Shown: piece after piece, positions 1-11,692 of the stretch
Layout: every line of letters begins with the position of its first letter
How positions within the stretch are numbered: position 1 is the first letter of the stretch
Source: an uncultured Thiohalocapsa sp.
GTDB taxonomy: Bacteria > Pseudomonadota > Gammaproteobacteria > Chromatiales > Chromatiaceae
Direction of reading: 5' to 3'
Assembly (NCBI RefSeq): GCF_913062725.1
Contig: NZ_CAJXWY010000011.1
Location: 1-64,000 of the forward strand
DNA length: 64,000 bases
Notes under the pieces: generated by a model
Told to the model about the DNA's origin: nothing
Databases searched by the model: none
The model's input: only the letters and a program-made list of their open reading frames with translations
Translations under genes and position numbers: made by a program

Positions 1-110
1 CGTATTCACGGCGTCCCCCGCCCGCTGCAACCCAGCCCGCAGACGCCTGCGCCGGACATTGACATGCGCCGGGTATAACCTCGGCACGAACCATCATAGG
101 AGAGACGGCC

Positions 111-2543
111 ATGAACGACTGGCATTGGCACTACCACGACTATCAACCCGCGCAGGAACGTCTGCGCGAAGCCCTCTGCACCCTGGGCAACGGCTACTTC
201 GCCACCCGCGGCGCCGCGCCGGAGGCGGATGCCGACGAACATCACTATCCCGGCACCTATCTCGCCGGCGGCTACGACCGCGCCCGCAGCGAGGTGCACG
301 GGCGCGTGGTGGAGAACGAGGATCTGGTGAACCTCCCAAATTGGCTGCCGCTGCGCCTGACCTTTGACGACGGCACCCGGTTTTCGCTGGATGCCGTCGA
401 CATCCTCGACTACCACCAGGGGCTGGACATGCGCAGCGGCGTGCTGGCGCGCGAGGTACGCTTTCGCGACGACAGCGGACGTACAACCAAGCTTCGCCAG
501 CGCCGCCTGGTGCACATATCGCAGCAACATCTGGCGGCGCTGGAAACCGAGATCACCGCGGAGGACTGGTCGGGCAGCATCACCGTCGAAAGCGCCCTGG
601 ACGGCGGCGTCACCAACGCGGGCGTCGAGCGCTACCAGGGACTCGAAGGGCAGCATCTCGAGCCCCTGGCCACCGACCCCGTCGGCGAGGACGGCATCTG
701 GCTCAAGGTCCGCACCCGCCAGTCGCGTCTGGAGATCGCACTGGCCGCCCGCACCCGGATCTACCGGGGCGAGCAGGCACTGGCCACTGAACCGAGCCTG
801 CACCGGGACGGCGACCGCATCGGCCAGCGCTTCACGCTGCAACTCGACGCCGACCAGCCCCTCGTCATCGAGAAGTTGGTCGCCCTCTACACCTCGCGCG
901 ACGCCGCCATCAGCGAGTGCGGTCTCGCGGCCCGCGATGCCATCACCGACCTGCCGCGCTTCGCCGACTTGCTCACCACCAGCGCGCTCATCTGGCAGCA
1001 GCTCTGGCAACGCTTCGACCTGGAGCTGGCGCCAGCCAACGATGCCGACCAACGCACCGCCGCCATCCTCCACCTGCACCTGTTTCACCTGCTGGTGACC
1101 GCGGGTCCGCGGGTCATGGACCTGGACGCAGGCGTGCCCGCCCGCGGCCTGCATGGCGAGGCCTACCGCGGCCACATCTTCTGGGACGAGCTGTTCATCT
1201 TCCCCACACTCAACCTGCGCCTGCCGGAGATCACCCGCTCCCTGCTCCTGTACCGCTGGCGGCGCCTGCCCGCCGCCCGGGCCGCGGCACGCGAAGCCGG
1301 CTACCGCGGCGCCATGTACCCCTGGCAGTCCGGCAGCGACGGCCGCGAAGAGAGCCAGCAGCTGCACCTGAATCCGCGCTCCGGCCACTGGACTCCCGAT
1401 GAGACGCACCTGCAGCGCCACGTCAACGCCGCCATCGCCTACAACATCTGGCAGTACTACCAGACCAGCGGCGACACCGAGTTCCTGTCCTTCTTCGGCG
1501 CCGAGATGCTGCTGGAGATCGCCCGCTTCTGGGCCAGTCAGGCGCAGCTCAACCAGAGCCTCGGCCGCTACGAGATCAAGGGCGTCGTCGGCCCGGACGA
1601 GTTCCATACCCACTATCCGGACCGCGAGGCGCCCGGTCTCGACAACCATGCCTACACCACGGTGATGGCCGTCTGGGTGCTGTGCCGGGCGCTGTCGCTG
1701 CCCGCGCATCTGCCGCGGGAGCGTTGGGACGAGCTGGTGGCGCAGCTGGGCATCACCCCCGACGAGCGCGACCACTGGGACACGGTGAGCCGTAAGCTGC
1801 GGGTGTGCTTTCACGGCGACGGCATCATCAGCCAGTTCGAGGGCTTCGAGCAGCTCCAGGAGCTGGACTGGGCCGGCTACCGCGAAAAGTACGGCGACAT
1901 CCAGCGCCTGGATCGCATCCTGGAGGCCGAAGGCGACTCACCGAACCGCTACCAGGCCACCAAGCAGGCGGACGTGCTGATGCTCTTCTACCTGCTCTCC
2001 GCCGAGGTGGTGGCACAGCTGTTCGAGCGCCTCGGCTACGACTTCGACCCCGAAATGATCCCGCGCAACGTCGCCTACTACGGCGCGCGCACCAGCCATG
2101 GCTCCACGCTCAGCCGCGTCGTCGATGCCTGGGTGCTGGCGCGCTCGGACCGTCCGCGCTCCTGGCGGCTGTTCTGCGAGGCCGTCGAGAGCGATGTGGC
2201 AGACATCCAGGGCGGCACCACCGCCGAGGGCATTCACCTCGGCGCCATGGCCGGCACCGTCGACCTGATGCAGCGCTGCTACACCGGCATCGAAGTCCGC
2301 GACGAGCAGCTCTGGCTCAACCCCCTGCTGCCGGACGAGCTGACCAGCCTGCGGATTCGGCTGCGCTACCGCGGCCAGACACTGGCGCTGCACATCACCC
2401 ATGAAGCAATACAGATCCGCGCCGTCTCGGCACAACTGGGTGCCATCCGCCTGCGCATCGACGACCGCAGCGTCATCCTGCAGCCCGGCGACTCCCAGGT
2501 CGTGCCCATCGCCGAGATGCCCGTCGCCGTACAGGGCCCCTGA
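111..2543 (+). CDS. Glycoside hydrolase family 65 (disaccharide phosphorylase/hydrolase)
   Basis: This 810-residue protein has the GH65 layout: an N-terminal beta-sandwich (about 1-260), a linker, the (alpha/alpha)6 barrel (about 320-690) and a small C-terminal beta domain. The barrel carries GVVGPDEFH near residue 494, whose Glu is the family's general acid, and KQADVLMLFY further on, matching the phosphate-binding side of phosphorylases. Family members phosphorolyse maltose, trehalose, kojibiose or nigerose, or hydrolyse trehalose; the substrate cannot be read from sequence alone. No signal peptide is visible, so it should be cytosolic. The ATG follows AGGAGA at 98-103. The sugar ABC importer genes at 12275-15297 and 22424-23599 could supply its disaccharide, which is an inference from proximity. 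The upstream neighbour lies outside the window. Confidence 0.9.
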   Translation: MNDWHWHYHDYQPAQERLREALCTLGNGYFATRGAAPEADADEHHYPGTYLAGGYDRARSEVHGRVVENEDLVNLPNWLPLRLTFDDGTRFSLDAVDILDYHQGLDMRSGVLAREVRFRDDSGRTTKLRQRRLVHISQQHLAALETEITAEDWSGSITVESALDGGVTNAGVERYQGLEGQHLEPLATDPVGEDGIWLKVRTRQSRLEIALAARTRIYRGEQALATEPSLHRDGDRIGQRFTLQLDADQPLVIEKLVALYTSRDAAISECGLAARDAITDLPRFADLLTTSALIWQQLWQRFDLELAPANDADQRTAAILHLHLFHLLVTAGPRVMDLDAGVPARGLHGEAYRGHIFWDELFIFPTLNLRLPEITRSLLLYRWRRLPAARAAAREAGYRGAMYPWQSGSDGREESQQLHLNPRSGHWTPDETHLQRHVNAAIAYNIWQYYQTSGDTEFLSFFGAEMLLEIARFWASQAQLNQSLGRYEIKGVVGPDEFHTHYPDREAPGLDNHAYTTVMAVWVLCRALSLPAHLPRERWDELVAQLGITPDERDHWDTVSRKLRVCFHGDGIISQFEGFEQLQELDWAGYREKYGDIQRLDRILEAEGDSPNRYQATKQADVLMLFYLLSAEVVAQLFERLGYDFDPEMIPRNVAYYGARTSHGSTLSRVVDAWVLARSDRPRSWRLFCEAVESDVADIQGGTTAEGIHLGAMAGTVDLMQRCYTGIEVRDEQLWLNPLLPDELTSLRIRLRYRGQTLALHITHEAIQIRAVSAQLGAIRLRIDDRSVILQPGDSQVVPIAEMPVAVQGP

Positions 2544-4982
<2,439 letters not shown>

Positions 4983-4983
<1 letters not shown>

Positions 4984-5393
4984 TGGCCGCACAGGATGCC
5001 CGGCGCGGGCGCGAGGAGTCGCAGACGGCGTCCGCACGCGCAGACGCTCCACAGCCATCCGGGGCCGCCGCCGATCATCAGGCGCAACGGCCGACGCATC
5101 CGCACCGGCCGCCGGAGCAACGCTTCCGCGACACCGTCGCCCGCAAGGCAGCGCGCAAGGCGCGCGCCCGCGCCGGCGAGGATCGCAGCATCTTTTTCTG
5201 GCTCGGCATGTTCGGCATGGTGGGCTGGGCGGTGGCCATTCCGACCCTCGCCGGCGTCGCACTCGGGCTCTGGCTGGATCGCATCTGGCCCGCCGCCGAG
5301 GCCTCCTGGACCCTGACCTGCCTGTTGCTGGGCGTCGCGCTGGGTGTGCTGAACGCCTGGTACTGGGTCAAGCGCGAAAGCGGGGATCACTGA
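4983..5393 (+). CDS. atpQ: AtpQ, N-ATPase accessory membrane protein (AtpI-like)
   Basis: 136 residues: a hydrophilic Arg/Ala/Gln-rich N-terminal half, then two membrane helices (about 72-96 and 105-125) with the AtpI-type pattern GVALGLWLDRIWP and GVALGVLNAWYWVKRE. In N-ATPase operons this position, after atpC, is occupied by atpQ, thought to help c-ring assembly or Mg2+ handling like AtpI. The TGA shares a base with the next ATG at 5393. The N-terminal 60 residues look low-complexity and may be a lineage-specific extension. Confidence 0.8.
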
Positions 5394-6586
5394 TGGAGCA
5401 TGCGGGTCACTACGCCACGCAGGTGGCGCCGATGCTGATCACCATCGGCGCCATCTTCATCGCCGGGCTGCTGGCGGACCTCATCGGCCGCCACACGCCG
5501 CTGCCGCGGGTAACGCTGTTGCTGCTTGCGGGGGTTCTGGTGGGGCCCTCCGTGCTGGACCTGCTGCCGCCCTTCACCGAGCGCTGGTTCCCGGTGCTGA
5601 CGAACATCGCCTTGGCCATGATCGGCTTTCTGATCGGCGGGCAACTGACGCCGGACGCGCTGCGCAAGCTCGGCCGGCGCGTGCTGGTGCTCTCCGCGAG
5701 CAAGGTGCTGCTCGCCAGCCTGTTCGTCGGCATCGGACTGCTGCTGGCGGGCGCCGGGCTCCAGGCGGCGCTGCTGCTGGCCGGTATCGCGCCGGCGACG
5801 GCCCCGGCGGCCACCTTTGATGTGGTGCACGAGGCCGGCGCCAACGGCGAATTCACGCAGACCCTGCTCGGCTTGGTGGCCATCGACGATGCCTGGGGCA
5901 TCATGCTCTTCACCGTGCTCTTCAGCCTGGCACAGGTGCTCGGCGGCGCAGGCGGCGAGGCCCGCGAGCTCCTCGGCGCGGTCTGGGAACTGACGGGCGC
6001 GGTCGCCCTGGGAGCCCTCCTGGGTCTGCCCATGGCCTGGCTCACCGGCCGTGTGCGCGCCGGCGAGCCCACCCAGGCGGAGGCGCTGGGCTTCGTGATG
6101 CTGTGCTCCGGCATCGCGCTCTGGCTGGAGGTGTCTTACCTCCTCGCCTGCGTCACCCTCGGCGCCGTGGTGGCGAGCCGCGCGAAACATCACAGTCGTC
6201 CGTTCCAGGCCATCGAGGGCATCGAATGGCCCTACCTGATCCTCTTCTTCCTCCTCGCCGGCGCCGCGCTGGAGCTTGAGTCGTTACTGTCGGTGGGGCT
6301 CATCGGCGCCGTCTACATTCTGCTGCGCAGCGCGGGACTCTACGCCGGCGCGCAGCTGGGCGGCCGCCTGGGCGGTGCACCGCCACGCATCTACCACTGG
6401 ATCGGCTTCGCGGTGCTGCCGCAGGCCGGCGTCGCCCTGGGTCTGGCCCTGGTGGCGGCGCAACGGTTCCCGGCGCTGGAGCAGCTCATCCTGCCGACGG
6501 TATTCGGCTCCACGGTGCTGTTCGAGCTGCTGGGACCGGTGGCCACGCGCTTCGCGCTGCGCCGCGCCGGCGAGGTGCCCGCATGA
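5393..6586 (+). CDS. CPA2-type cation/proton antiporter embedded in ATPase operon
   Basis: 397 residues with about 11-12 membrane helices and the fold of Kef/NhaS-type monovalent cation:proton antiporters (CPA2). Diagnostic stretches are RVTLLLLAGVLVGPSVLDLL near the N-terminus, GIAPATAPAATFDVVHEAG, and LGLVAIDDAWGIMLFTVLF, which contains an acidic pair in the exchange-site helix; GFAVLPQAGVALGLAL lies near the end. There is no TrkA-N/RCK domain, so it is a bare transporter. The start overlaps the atpQ stop by one base and its TGA overlaps the atpR ATG (ATGA), so it is co-translated with the ATPase. An antiporter is not part of the standard N-ATPase gene set. Coupling of Na+ and H+ circuits is an inference. 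Confidence 0.85.
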   Translation: MEHAGHYATQVAPMLITIGAIFIAGLLADLIGRHTPLPRVTLLLLAGVLVGPSVLDLLPPFTERWFPVLTNIALAMIGFLIGGQLTPDALRKLGRRVLVLSASKVLLASLFVGIGLLLAGAGLQAALLLAGIAPATAPAATFDVVHEAGANGEFTQTLLGLVAIDDAWGIMLFTVLFSLAQVLGGAGGEARELLGAVWELTGAVALGALLGLPMAWLTGRVRAGEPTQAEALGFVMLCSGIALWLEVSYLLACVTLGAVVASRAKHHSRPFQAIEGIEWPYLILFFLLAGAALELESLLSVGLIGAVYILLRSAGLYAGAQLGGRLGGAPPRIYHWIGFAVLPQAGVALGLALVAAQRFPALEQLILPTVFGSTVLFELLGPVATRFALRRAGEVPA

Positions 6587-6966
6587 GCGCAGACGCGCAC
6601 ATGGCGGTCGTCGTAGCAGCCGCAGCCCTCGGCGCCGGCGCCGGGCTCGGCTGGCTGTTCTTCGCCGGACTCTATCGCACCGTGCGGGCGCTGGGCCGCT
6701 CGCGCCACCCGGCCCTGCTGCTGGGCGCAAGCTTGCTACTGCGCATGCTCCTGCTGCTAAGCGGATGCTGGGTGCTGTTGATGGCCGGCGAGCGGTGGGC
6801 CGGCGACGGCTGGGTGACGCTCGTGCCGGGACTGCTCGGCATCATCGCCGCCCGTGCGCTGCTACTGCGCCGCTTCCGGGAGCCCCGCGGCGGAGTGGCG
6901 GACAGCCCCGGGCCGACGACCGACGGCGCCGCGGATGACAATCCCGCCGGGAGGCAACCACGATGA
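6583..6966 (+). CDS. atpR: AtpR, N-ATPase accessory membrane protein
   Basis: 127 residues with three membrane helices (about 7-30, 40-62, 68-92) and the family signature GAGAGLGWLFFAGLYRTVRA followed by LLLGASLLLRMLLLLSGCW. AtpR is found only in N-ATPase operons and is thought to contact the c-ring through a membrane Arg; the Arg in SLLLRMLLL is the likely one. The C-terminal 30 residues are polar. It overlaps the antiporter upstream and atpB downstream by four bases each. Confidence 0.8.
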   Translation: MSADAHMAVVVAAAALGAGAGLGWLFFAGLYRTVRALGRSRHPALLLGASLLLRMLLLLSGCWVLLMAGERWAGDGWVTLVPGLLGIIAARALLLRRFREPRGGVADSPGPTTDGAADDNPAGRQPR

Positions 6967-7661
6967 CCATCAGCCCCGATCAGATCATCCTCTGGCAGTG
7001 GGGACCGCTGCACATCAACGCGACCCTGGCCTACACCTGGCTCATCATGCTGCTGCTGACCGGCGGCGCCTGGCTCATCACCCGCCGGCTCAGCACCGGC
7101 CCCCGGCTCTCGCGCTGGCAGAACCTCCTGGAGGTGCTGGTGACCGGCCTGAAGGATCAGATCCGGGACGTGAGCCGGCAGGAGCCCGGGCAGTATCTGC
7201 CCTTCGTGGGCACGCTGTTCATCCTGATCGCAACCGCGAACCTGCTATCGGTGGTGCCCGGTTACATGCCGCCGACGGGCTCGCTGTCCACCACCATGGC
7301 GCTGGCGCTCTGCGTGCTCATCGCCGTGCCCCTCTACGGCGTGCTGCATCGCGGCCCGGCCGGCTATCTGCGTCGCTATGTGCAGCCCACGCCGCTGATG
7401 CTGCCGTTCAATCTCATCGGCGAGCTCTCGCGCACCGTCGCGCTCGCCGTGCGTCTCTACGGCAACATCATGAGCGGCACGGTCATCGTCGGCATCCTCA
7501 TCAGCCTGACGCCCCTGCTGTTCCCCATCGTGATGCAGCTGCTAGGCCTGCTCACCGGCATGATCCAGGCATACATCTTTGCCGTGCTGGCGATGGTGTA
7601 CATCGCTTCCGCCAGCTCGGCGCAGCATGAGCATGATGACGAGCGCGGACCCGGGGGCTAG
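6963..7661 (+). CDS. atpB: N-type Fo ATPase subunit a
   Basis: 232 residues, five or six membrane helices. The essential stator Arg sits in SRTVALAVRLYGNIMSG near residue 160, and the last helices (GMIQAYIFAVLAMVYIASA) have the conserved Gln/Tyr pattern of subunit a. It forms the ion half-channels opposite the c-ring. It overlaps atpR by four bases. After its stop there is an unusual 134-base gap before atpE, filled largely by a heptamer repeat. Confidence 0.92.
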   Translation: MTISPDQIILWQWGPLHINATLAYTWLIMLLLTGGAWLITRRLSTGPRLSRWQNLLEVLVTGLKDQIRDVSRQEPGQYLPFVGTLFILIATANLLSVVPGYMPPTGSLSTTMALALCVLIAVPLYGVLHRGPAGYLRRYVQPTPLMLPFNLIGELSRTVALAVRLYGNIMSGTVIVGILISLTPLLFPIVMQLLGLLTGMIQAYIFAVLAMVYIASASSAQHEHDDERGPGG

Positions 7662-7714
7662 GCGCGCCAACCGTCGCTCTCAGACCTGCACACCCGGGGC
7701 TACCGCCACCCGTT

Positions 7715-7784
7715 CCTCGAACCTCGAACCTCGAACCTCGAACCTCGAACCTCGAACCTCGAACCTCGAACCTCGAACCTCGAA
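7715..7784 (+). repeat. Ten tandem copies of the heptamer CCTCGAA before atpE
   Basis: Ten exact, head-to-tail copies of CCTCGAA occupy 7715-7784, only 11 bases before the atpE ATG at 7796. No purine-rich ribosome site is visible between array and start. Two shorter heptamer arrays of different sequence occur at 15321-15341 and 22374-22408. Such arrays are prone to slippage, and the copy number may vary between strains. Confidence 0.95.
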
Positions 7785-7795
7785 CAGTAAACGAC

Positions 7796-8068
7796 ATGGA
7801 CCCTCAAGCCCTCATCGCCATCGCTTCCATTGTCACCGCCGGCATCACCATCGCCATCGGCGCCATCGGCCCGGCCCTCGGCGAGGGTCGCGCGGTGGCG
7901 CAGGCGCTCACCGCCATGGCGCAGCAGCCGGACGAGTCCGCGACCATCACCCGTACGCTGTTCGTGGGGCTGGCGATGATCGAGTCCACGGCGATTTACT
8001 GCTTCGTGGTGTCCATGATCCTGATCTTCGCCAACCCGTTCTGGAACCAGGTCGCCGCCGGCGGTTGA
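7796..8068 (+). CDS. atpE: N-type Fo ATPase subunit c (rotor ring)
   Basis: 90 residues, a two-helix hairpin. Helix 1 has GPALGEGRAVAQA with Glu30 at the position equivalent to Gln32 of the Ilyobacter c-subunit. Helix 2 has MIESTAIY with Glu63, Ser64, Thr65 and Tyr68, matching the Na+ ligand set E65-S66-T67-Y70. Two carboxylates (Glu30 and Glu63) are typical of N-ATPase rotors. The ligands favour Na+ binding, although H+ coupling has been reported for one N-type rotor, so the ion is not certain. The gene is preceded by a heptamer array and no visible Shine-Dalgarno, odd for a subunit needed in many copies. Confidence 0.93.
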   Translation: MDPQALIAIASIVTAGITIAIGAIGPALGEGRAVAQALTAMAQQPDESATITRTLFVGLAMIESTAIYCFVVSMILIFANPFWNQVAAGG

Positions 8069-8078
8069 GGCTGGCGTC

Positions 8079-8894
8079 ATGCAAATCGACTGGCTCACCG
8101 TCGCCGCCCAGATCATCAATTTTCTGGTGCTGGTCTGGCTGCTGAAGCACTTCCTGTACGCACCGGTGACGGCGGCGATGGCCCGCCGGGAGGCACGCAT
8201 CGCCGAGCGCGTGACCGCCGCCCGCGAGCGTGAGGACGCCGCTGAGCGCGAGCGCGGGCGCCTGCATGCGCGTATGGACCGGCTCGAAGAGCGCCGCGAC
8301 GCGGTGCTGGAGCAGGCCCGGGAGGAGGCGGAGCGCGAAAAGCAGCGTCTGCTCGACGAGGCCCGGGCCGAGGTGGATGACAAGCGCGAGCACTGGCACC
8401 AGCAGCTGCGCGACGAGCAGCGCGCGTTCCTCAAACAGCTGCGCCGGCGGACTACCGAGGGCTTCGCAGACCTTGCCCGCAAGGCGCTCTCGGACCTCGC
8501 CGACGTCGGACTGGAGGACCGCATGGTGGCCACCCTGGGGGCCTGGCTGGACAACCTCGACGAGGACGAGCGCCAAGCGTTTCGCAGCAGCCGCGAGCTC
8601 GTCGTCAGCACCGGCTTCGCGCTCGACGACAACCGCCGCGGCCGCCTGGGCGAGCTGGTCCGTGCGCACTTCGGCGCTGACAAGCACCCCGACTTCGAGC
8701 ACGACCCGGCGTTGGTGTGCGGCATCGCCCTCACCGCCGGCGGCCGCCGGCTCGCCTGGAGCCTGGCGGACTACCTCGACAACTTCGAGCGCACGCTCGC
8801 CGAGCACCTGGACCAACACCCGGGCGAGCGCACCGACACCGCATCCAATACCGAGCCCGAGTCCGAGCGCCAAGCGGATGCGGCGACGGGCTGA
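8079..8894 (+). CDS. atpF: N-type ATPase subunit b with delta-like C-terminal domain
   Basis: 271 residues, much longer than a standard b subunit (about 156). One N-terminal membrane helix (WLTVAAQIINFLVLVWLL) is followed by a long charged coiled coil (about 40-145). The last 120 residues contain VSTGFALDDNRRGRLGELV and DPALVCGIALTAGG, which resemble the C-terminal part of the delta subunit. N-ATPase operons lack atpH, and this fused domain is thought to replace delta as the stator link to alpha. It starts 10 bases after atpE. Confidence 0.9.
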   Translation: MQIDWLTVAAQIINFLVLVWLLKHFLYAPVTAAMARREARIAERVTAAREREDAAERERGRLHARMDRLEERRDAVLEQAREEAEREKQRLLDEARAEVDDKREHWHQQLRDEQRAFLKQLRRRTTEGFADLARKALSDLADVGLEDRMVATLGAWLDNLDEDERQAFRSSRELVVSTGFALDDNRRGRLGELVRAHFGADKHPDFEHDPALVCGIALTAGGRRLAWSLADYLDNFERTLAEHLDQHPGERTDTASNTEPESERQADAATG

Positions 8895-9038
8895 CTGGAA
8901 GCTATTGTGGCCGCAAGCCGCTCACCCGGCCGTCGCCGAAGCGGCTCGACCACCGGATGTGTCAGCACCAGGCGCTGAGCCGCCGTCATCCTGCGCCCAC
9001 CCACGCACTTCAAACGCCAAACGTCCCAAGACTTCATC

Positions 9039-10580
9039 GTGCTCCTGCAAACGCTCGACCAAAGCTTCACCAACATCCGCGACGCCGTGGCGCAAGCCCG
9101 GGGCGGTCCGACGCTGGACGACGTCGGCACGCTATTGGCGCTCGGCGGCGGCATCGCCCGTATCGACGGGCTGCCCCGGCTGGGCGCCGAAGCGCTGGTG
9201 GAACTGCCGGGGGGCGTGCTCGGGCTCGCCGTGAACCTGGATGAGACGGCGCTGGGGGTCGTGCTGCTGGGAGATAGCGGGGAACTGCGCCCGGGCATGC
9301 GCGTGCGCGCCACCGGCCGCGAGGCGGACACCCCCGTGGGGGAGGCGCTGCTCGGTCGGGTCGTCGACGCCACCGGCCGGCCCCTCGATGGCGGCGGCCT
9401 GCCGAAGACCGGTGAGCGCCGGCCCATCGAGCGTCCGGCCCCGGCCATCATGGATCGCGCACCGGTGAGCGTGCCGCTGATGACCGGCATCAAGGCCGTG
9501 GACGCCATGATCCCCATCGGTCGCGGTCAGCGCGAGCTCATCGTCGGCGACCGCCAAACCGGCAAGTCGCAGGTGGCGCTGGATGCCATCATCAACCAGC
9601 GCCGCGAGCGCGCGGGCGGCGACGGCGCCCGGGAGGTCATCTGCATCTACTGCGCCATCGGCCAGCGCGGCACCGCCGTCGCCCGCGCCGTCGAAAGCCT
9701 GCGGCGGGAGCAGGCCATGGCGCACAGCATCGTCGTCGCCGCCTCCGGCGAGGACCCGCCGGGCCTGCAGTTCATCACGCCCTATGCGGCCACCGCCATG
9801 GGCGAGTTTTTCATGGACCAGGGCCGCGATGTGCTCATCGTCTACGACGACCTCACCCGCCACGCCCGCGCCTACCGCGAGCTCTCCCTGTTGCTGCGCC
9901 GACCCCCGGGCCGCGAGGCCTTCCCGGGGGACATCTTCTATATCCACTCGCGCCTGCTGGAGCGGGCGACGCACCTGCGCGAGGAGCGCGGCGGCGGGTC
10001 ACTCACGGCGCTGCCGGTGGTGGAGACCCAGGCCCAGGACATCAGTGCCTATATCCCCACCAATCTCATCTCCATCACCGACGGCCAGATCTATCTGTCG
10101 CCGACGCTGTTCCGCAAGGGGATGCTGCCGGCCATCGACATCGGCCGCTCGGTGTCGCGGGTCGGCGGCAAGACCCAGTACCCGAGCTTTCGCCGGGTGT
10201 CGGGGGATCTCAAGCTCGCCTACACCCAGTTCGAAGAGCTGGAGACCTTCGCGCGCTTCGCCACCCGCCTGGACGAGCGCACCAGGCAACGCATCGCCCA
10301 CGGCCGCCGGGTGCGGCAGATCCTGCGCCAGGACGCCGCGAGCCCCCTCGCCCCCTGGCAGCAGATCGCGGCGCTGCTGGCCACCAAGGCAGGCCTCCTG
10401 GACCAGGTGCCGCTGGATGCCGTCGCCGGGGCCGAGCAGCGCATCCGCGCGCGTGTGCGCGCCGAGCACGCCGACCTCTGCGAGCGCATCGATACCGGCC
10501 GCGCGCTGGACGACGACGCCTGGGAGACGCTGACGCAGACGGCCCGGGCCGCCATCGCGGACCTACCGGAAGCGCACTGA
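9039..10580 (+). CDS. atpA: N-type F1 ATPase alpha subunit
   Basis: 513 residues, starting with GTG. Motifs: P-loop GDRQTGKSQ (about 171-179), [39 protein letters not shown], and [15 protein letters not shown] with the region carrying the arginine finger after it ([14 protein letters not shown]). It supplies non-catalytic nucleotide sites and the arginine finger to beta. A 144-base gap from atpF, without an obvious internal promoter, separates it from the preceding genes. The start is the GTG that gives the standard alpha N-terminus ([16 protein letters not shown]). Confidence 0.94.
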   Translation: MLLQTLDQSFTNIRDAVAQARGGPTLDDVGTLLALGGGIARIDGLPRLGAEALVELPGGVLGLAVNLDETALGVVLLGDSGELRPGMRVRATGREADTPVGEALLGRVVDATGRPLDGGGLPKTGERRPIERPAPAIMDRAPVSVPLMTGIKAVDAMIPIGRGQRELIVGDRQTGKSQVALDAIINQRRERAGGDGAREVICIYCAIGQRGTAVARAVESLRREQAMAHSIVVAASGEDPPGLQFITPYAATAMGEFFMDQGRDVLIVYDDLTRHARAYRELSLLLRRPPGREAFPGDIFYIHSRLLERATHLREERGGGSLTALPVVETQAQDISAYIPTNLISITDGQIYLSPTLFRKGMLPAIDIGRSVSRVGGKTQYPSFRRVSGDLKLAYTQFEELETFARFATRLDERTRQRIAHGRRVRQILRQDAASPLAPWQQIAALLATKAGLLDQVPLDAVAGAEQRIRARVRAEHADLCERIDTGRALDDDAWETLTQTARAAIADLPEAH

Positions 10581-10605
10581 CGACGCGCATCCCAGAGCGA
10601 GCATC

Positions 10606-11526
10606 ATGGCCAGCATCGAATCGCTGAAGCAGCGCATGGAGAACCTGGACGATCTGCAGCAGATCGTGCGGACCATGAAAGCGCTGTCCGCGGTCAGCAT
10701 CCGCCAGTACGAGCAGGCCGCCGCGGCGCTGGCCGAGTACGAGGGCAGCGTCGAGCTCGGGCTGCGCGCGGTGCTGCGGGAGATGCCGATGGCCGCCGCG
10801 CCGGGCAGCACCGACGGCGGTGCGGGCGATGGGTCGGGCGACGAGTTGGGCGATGGGCCGGGTGATCGATCCGACGGGGCCGCCGCGGTCATCGTCCTCG
10901 GCACCGACCACGGCCTCTGCGGGCGCTTCAACGAAGCCATCGTCGAGCATGTCCTGCAGCGGGCCCCGAAGGCCGGGGCGGTGCGCCACTGGCTCGCCGT
11001 CGGCGAGCGCGTCGCACCGGGCCTTGAGTCCGTCGCCGGCGGCGGCGTGGAGATCTTCCCCACCCCAAGCGCCGCCGCGGGCATCACCGCCATCGTGCAG
11101 CGGCTGCTGCTGCGCGTCGACGCCTGGCAATCCGAGGGCGTCGCGCACGTCTACCTTTACCACAACCGCCCGACGGGTCGCAGCGGCTACGAGCCCCGGG
11201 ACCAGCGCCTCTTCCCGCTGGATCCGGCCCACTTCCGCCGGCGGGCGCAGGCACCCTGGCCGTCGCGCCGGCTACCGCGCTATACCCTGCCCCGCGGCCG
11301 GCTGCTCGGCCATCTGCTGCGCCAGCATTATTTCAGCGTGCTGTTTCGCTGCTGTGCCGAGTCCCTGGCCGCCGAGCATGGCAGCCGCCTCAAAGCCATG
11401 CAGGCCGCGGAGAAGAACCTGGACGAGCGCCTGGAGGACATCACCGGCCGCTACCGCCGCGAGCGCCAGGCCACCATCACCAGCGAGCTGCTGGACGTGG
11501 TGGCGGGCTTCGAGGCGGCGTCCTGA
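10606..11526 (+). CDS. atpG: N-type F1 ATPase gamma subunit
   Basis: 306 residues. The N-terminal helix ESLKQRMENLDDLQQIVRTM and the C-terminal helix (LKAMQAAEKNLDERLEDITG) form the central stalk coiled coil. The globular part has VIVLGTDHGLCGRFNEAI, the gamma Rossmann-like signature. The N-terminal helix is diverged from the usual 'slr.RI.Svk.t.kIT.AM', as in other N-ATPases. It is the last subunit gene of the operon. Confidence 0.92.
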   Translation: MASIESLKQRMENLDDLQQIVRTMKALSAVSIRQYEQAAAALAEYEGSVELGLRAVLREMPMAAAPGSTDGGAGDGSGDELGDGPGDRSDGAAAVIVLGTDHGLCGRFNEAIVEHVLQRAPKAGAVRHWLAVGERVAPGLESVAGGGVEIFPTPSAAAGITAIVQRLLLRVDAWQSEGVAHVYLYHNRPTGRSGYEPRDQRLFPLDPAHFRRRAQAPWPSRRLPRYTLPRGRLLGHLLRQHYFSVLFRCCAESLAAEHGSRLKAMQAAEKNLDERLEDITGRYRRERQATITSELLDVVAGFEAAS

Positions 11527-11536
11527 AACGCCACCG

Positions 11537-11551
11537 GACCGGTTCCCGGTC
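11537..11551 (+). terminator. Weak hairpin after atpG
   Basis: GACCGG at 11537-11542 and CCGGTC at 11546-11551 can pair across a three-base loop just after the atpG stop. It is short and has no T-run, so its role in ending the ATPase operon is uncertain. Confidence 0.2.
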
Positions 11552-11692
11552 ACAACATGCCCCGCCAGAGGGGAATCCCGTCCCGGTACCCCGCCCTGCA
11601 TCAGCAGTGCCTCGAGTTGCCCACGCAGCGCGCACAAGGCCGGGGCCTTGTTGCGCGCCAGAGCAGTCACAGGGACGTGAGTCGTCGGTGAG

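Noticed and set aside
6-1814. Long open frame of about 600 codons on the minus strand opposite the GH65 gene
   Set aside because: It is the antisense of a clear GH65 gene; long antisense frames are expected at this GC content. It shows no domain.
7715-7784. Tandem array as a CRISPR
   Set aside because: Units are seven bases with no spacers, so this is a simple tandem repeat.
7552-7797. Minus-strand frame with repeated RGSRFEV peptide
   Set aside because: It is only the translation of the CCTCGAA array and has no start context.
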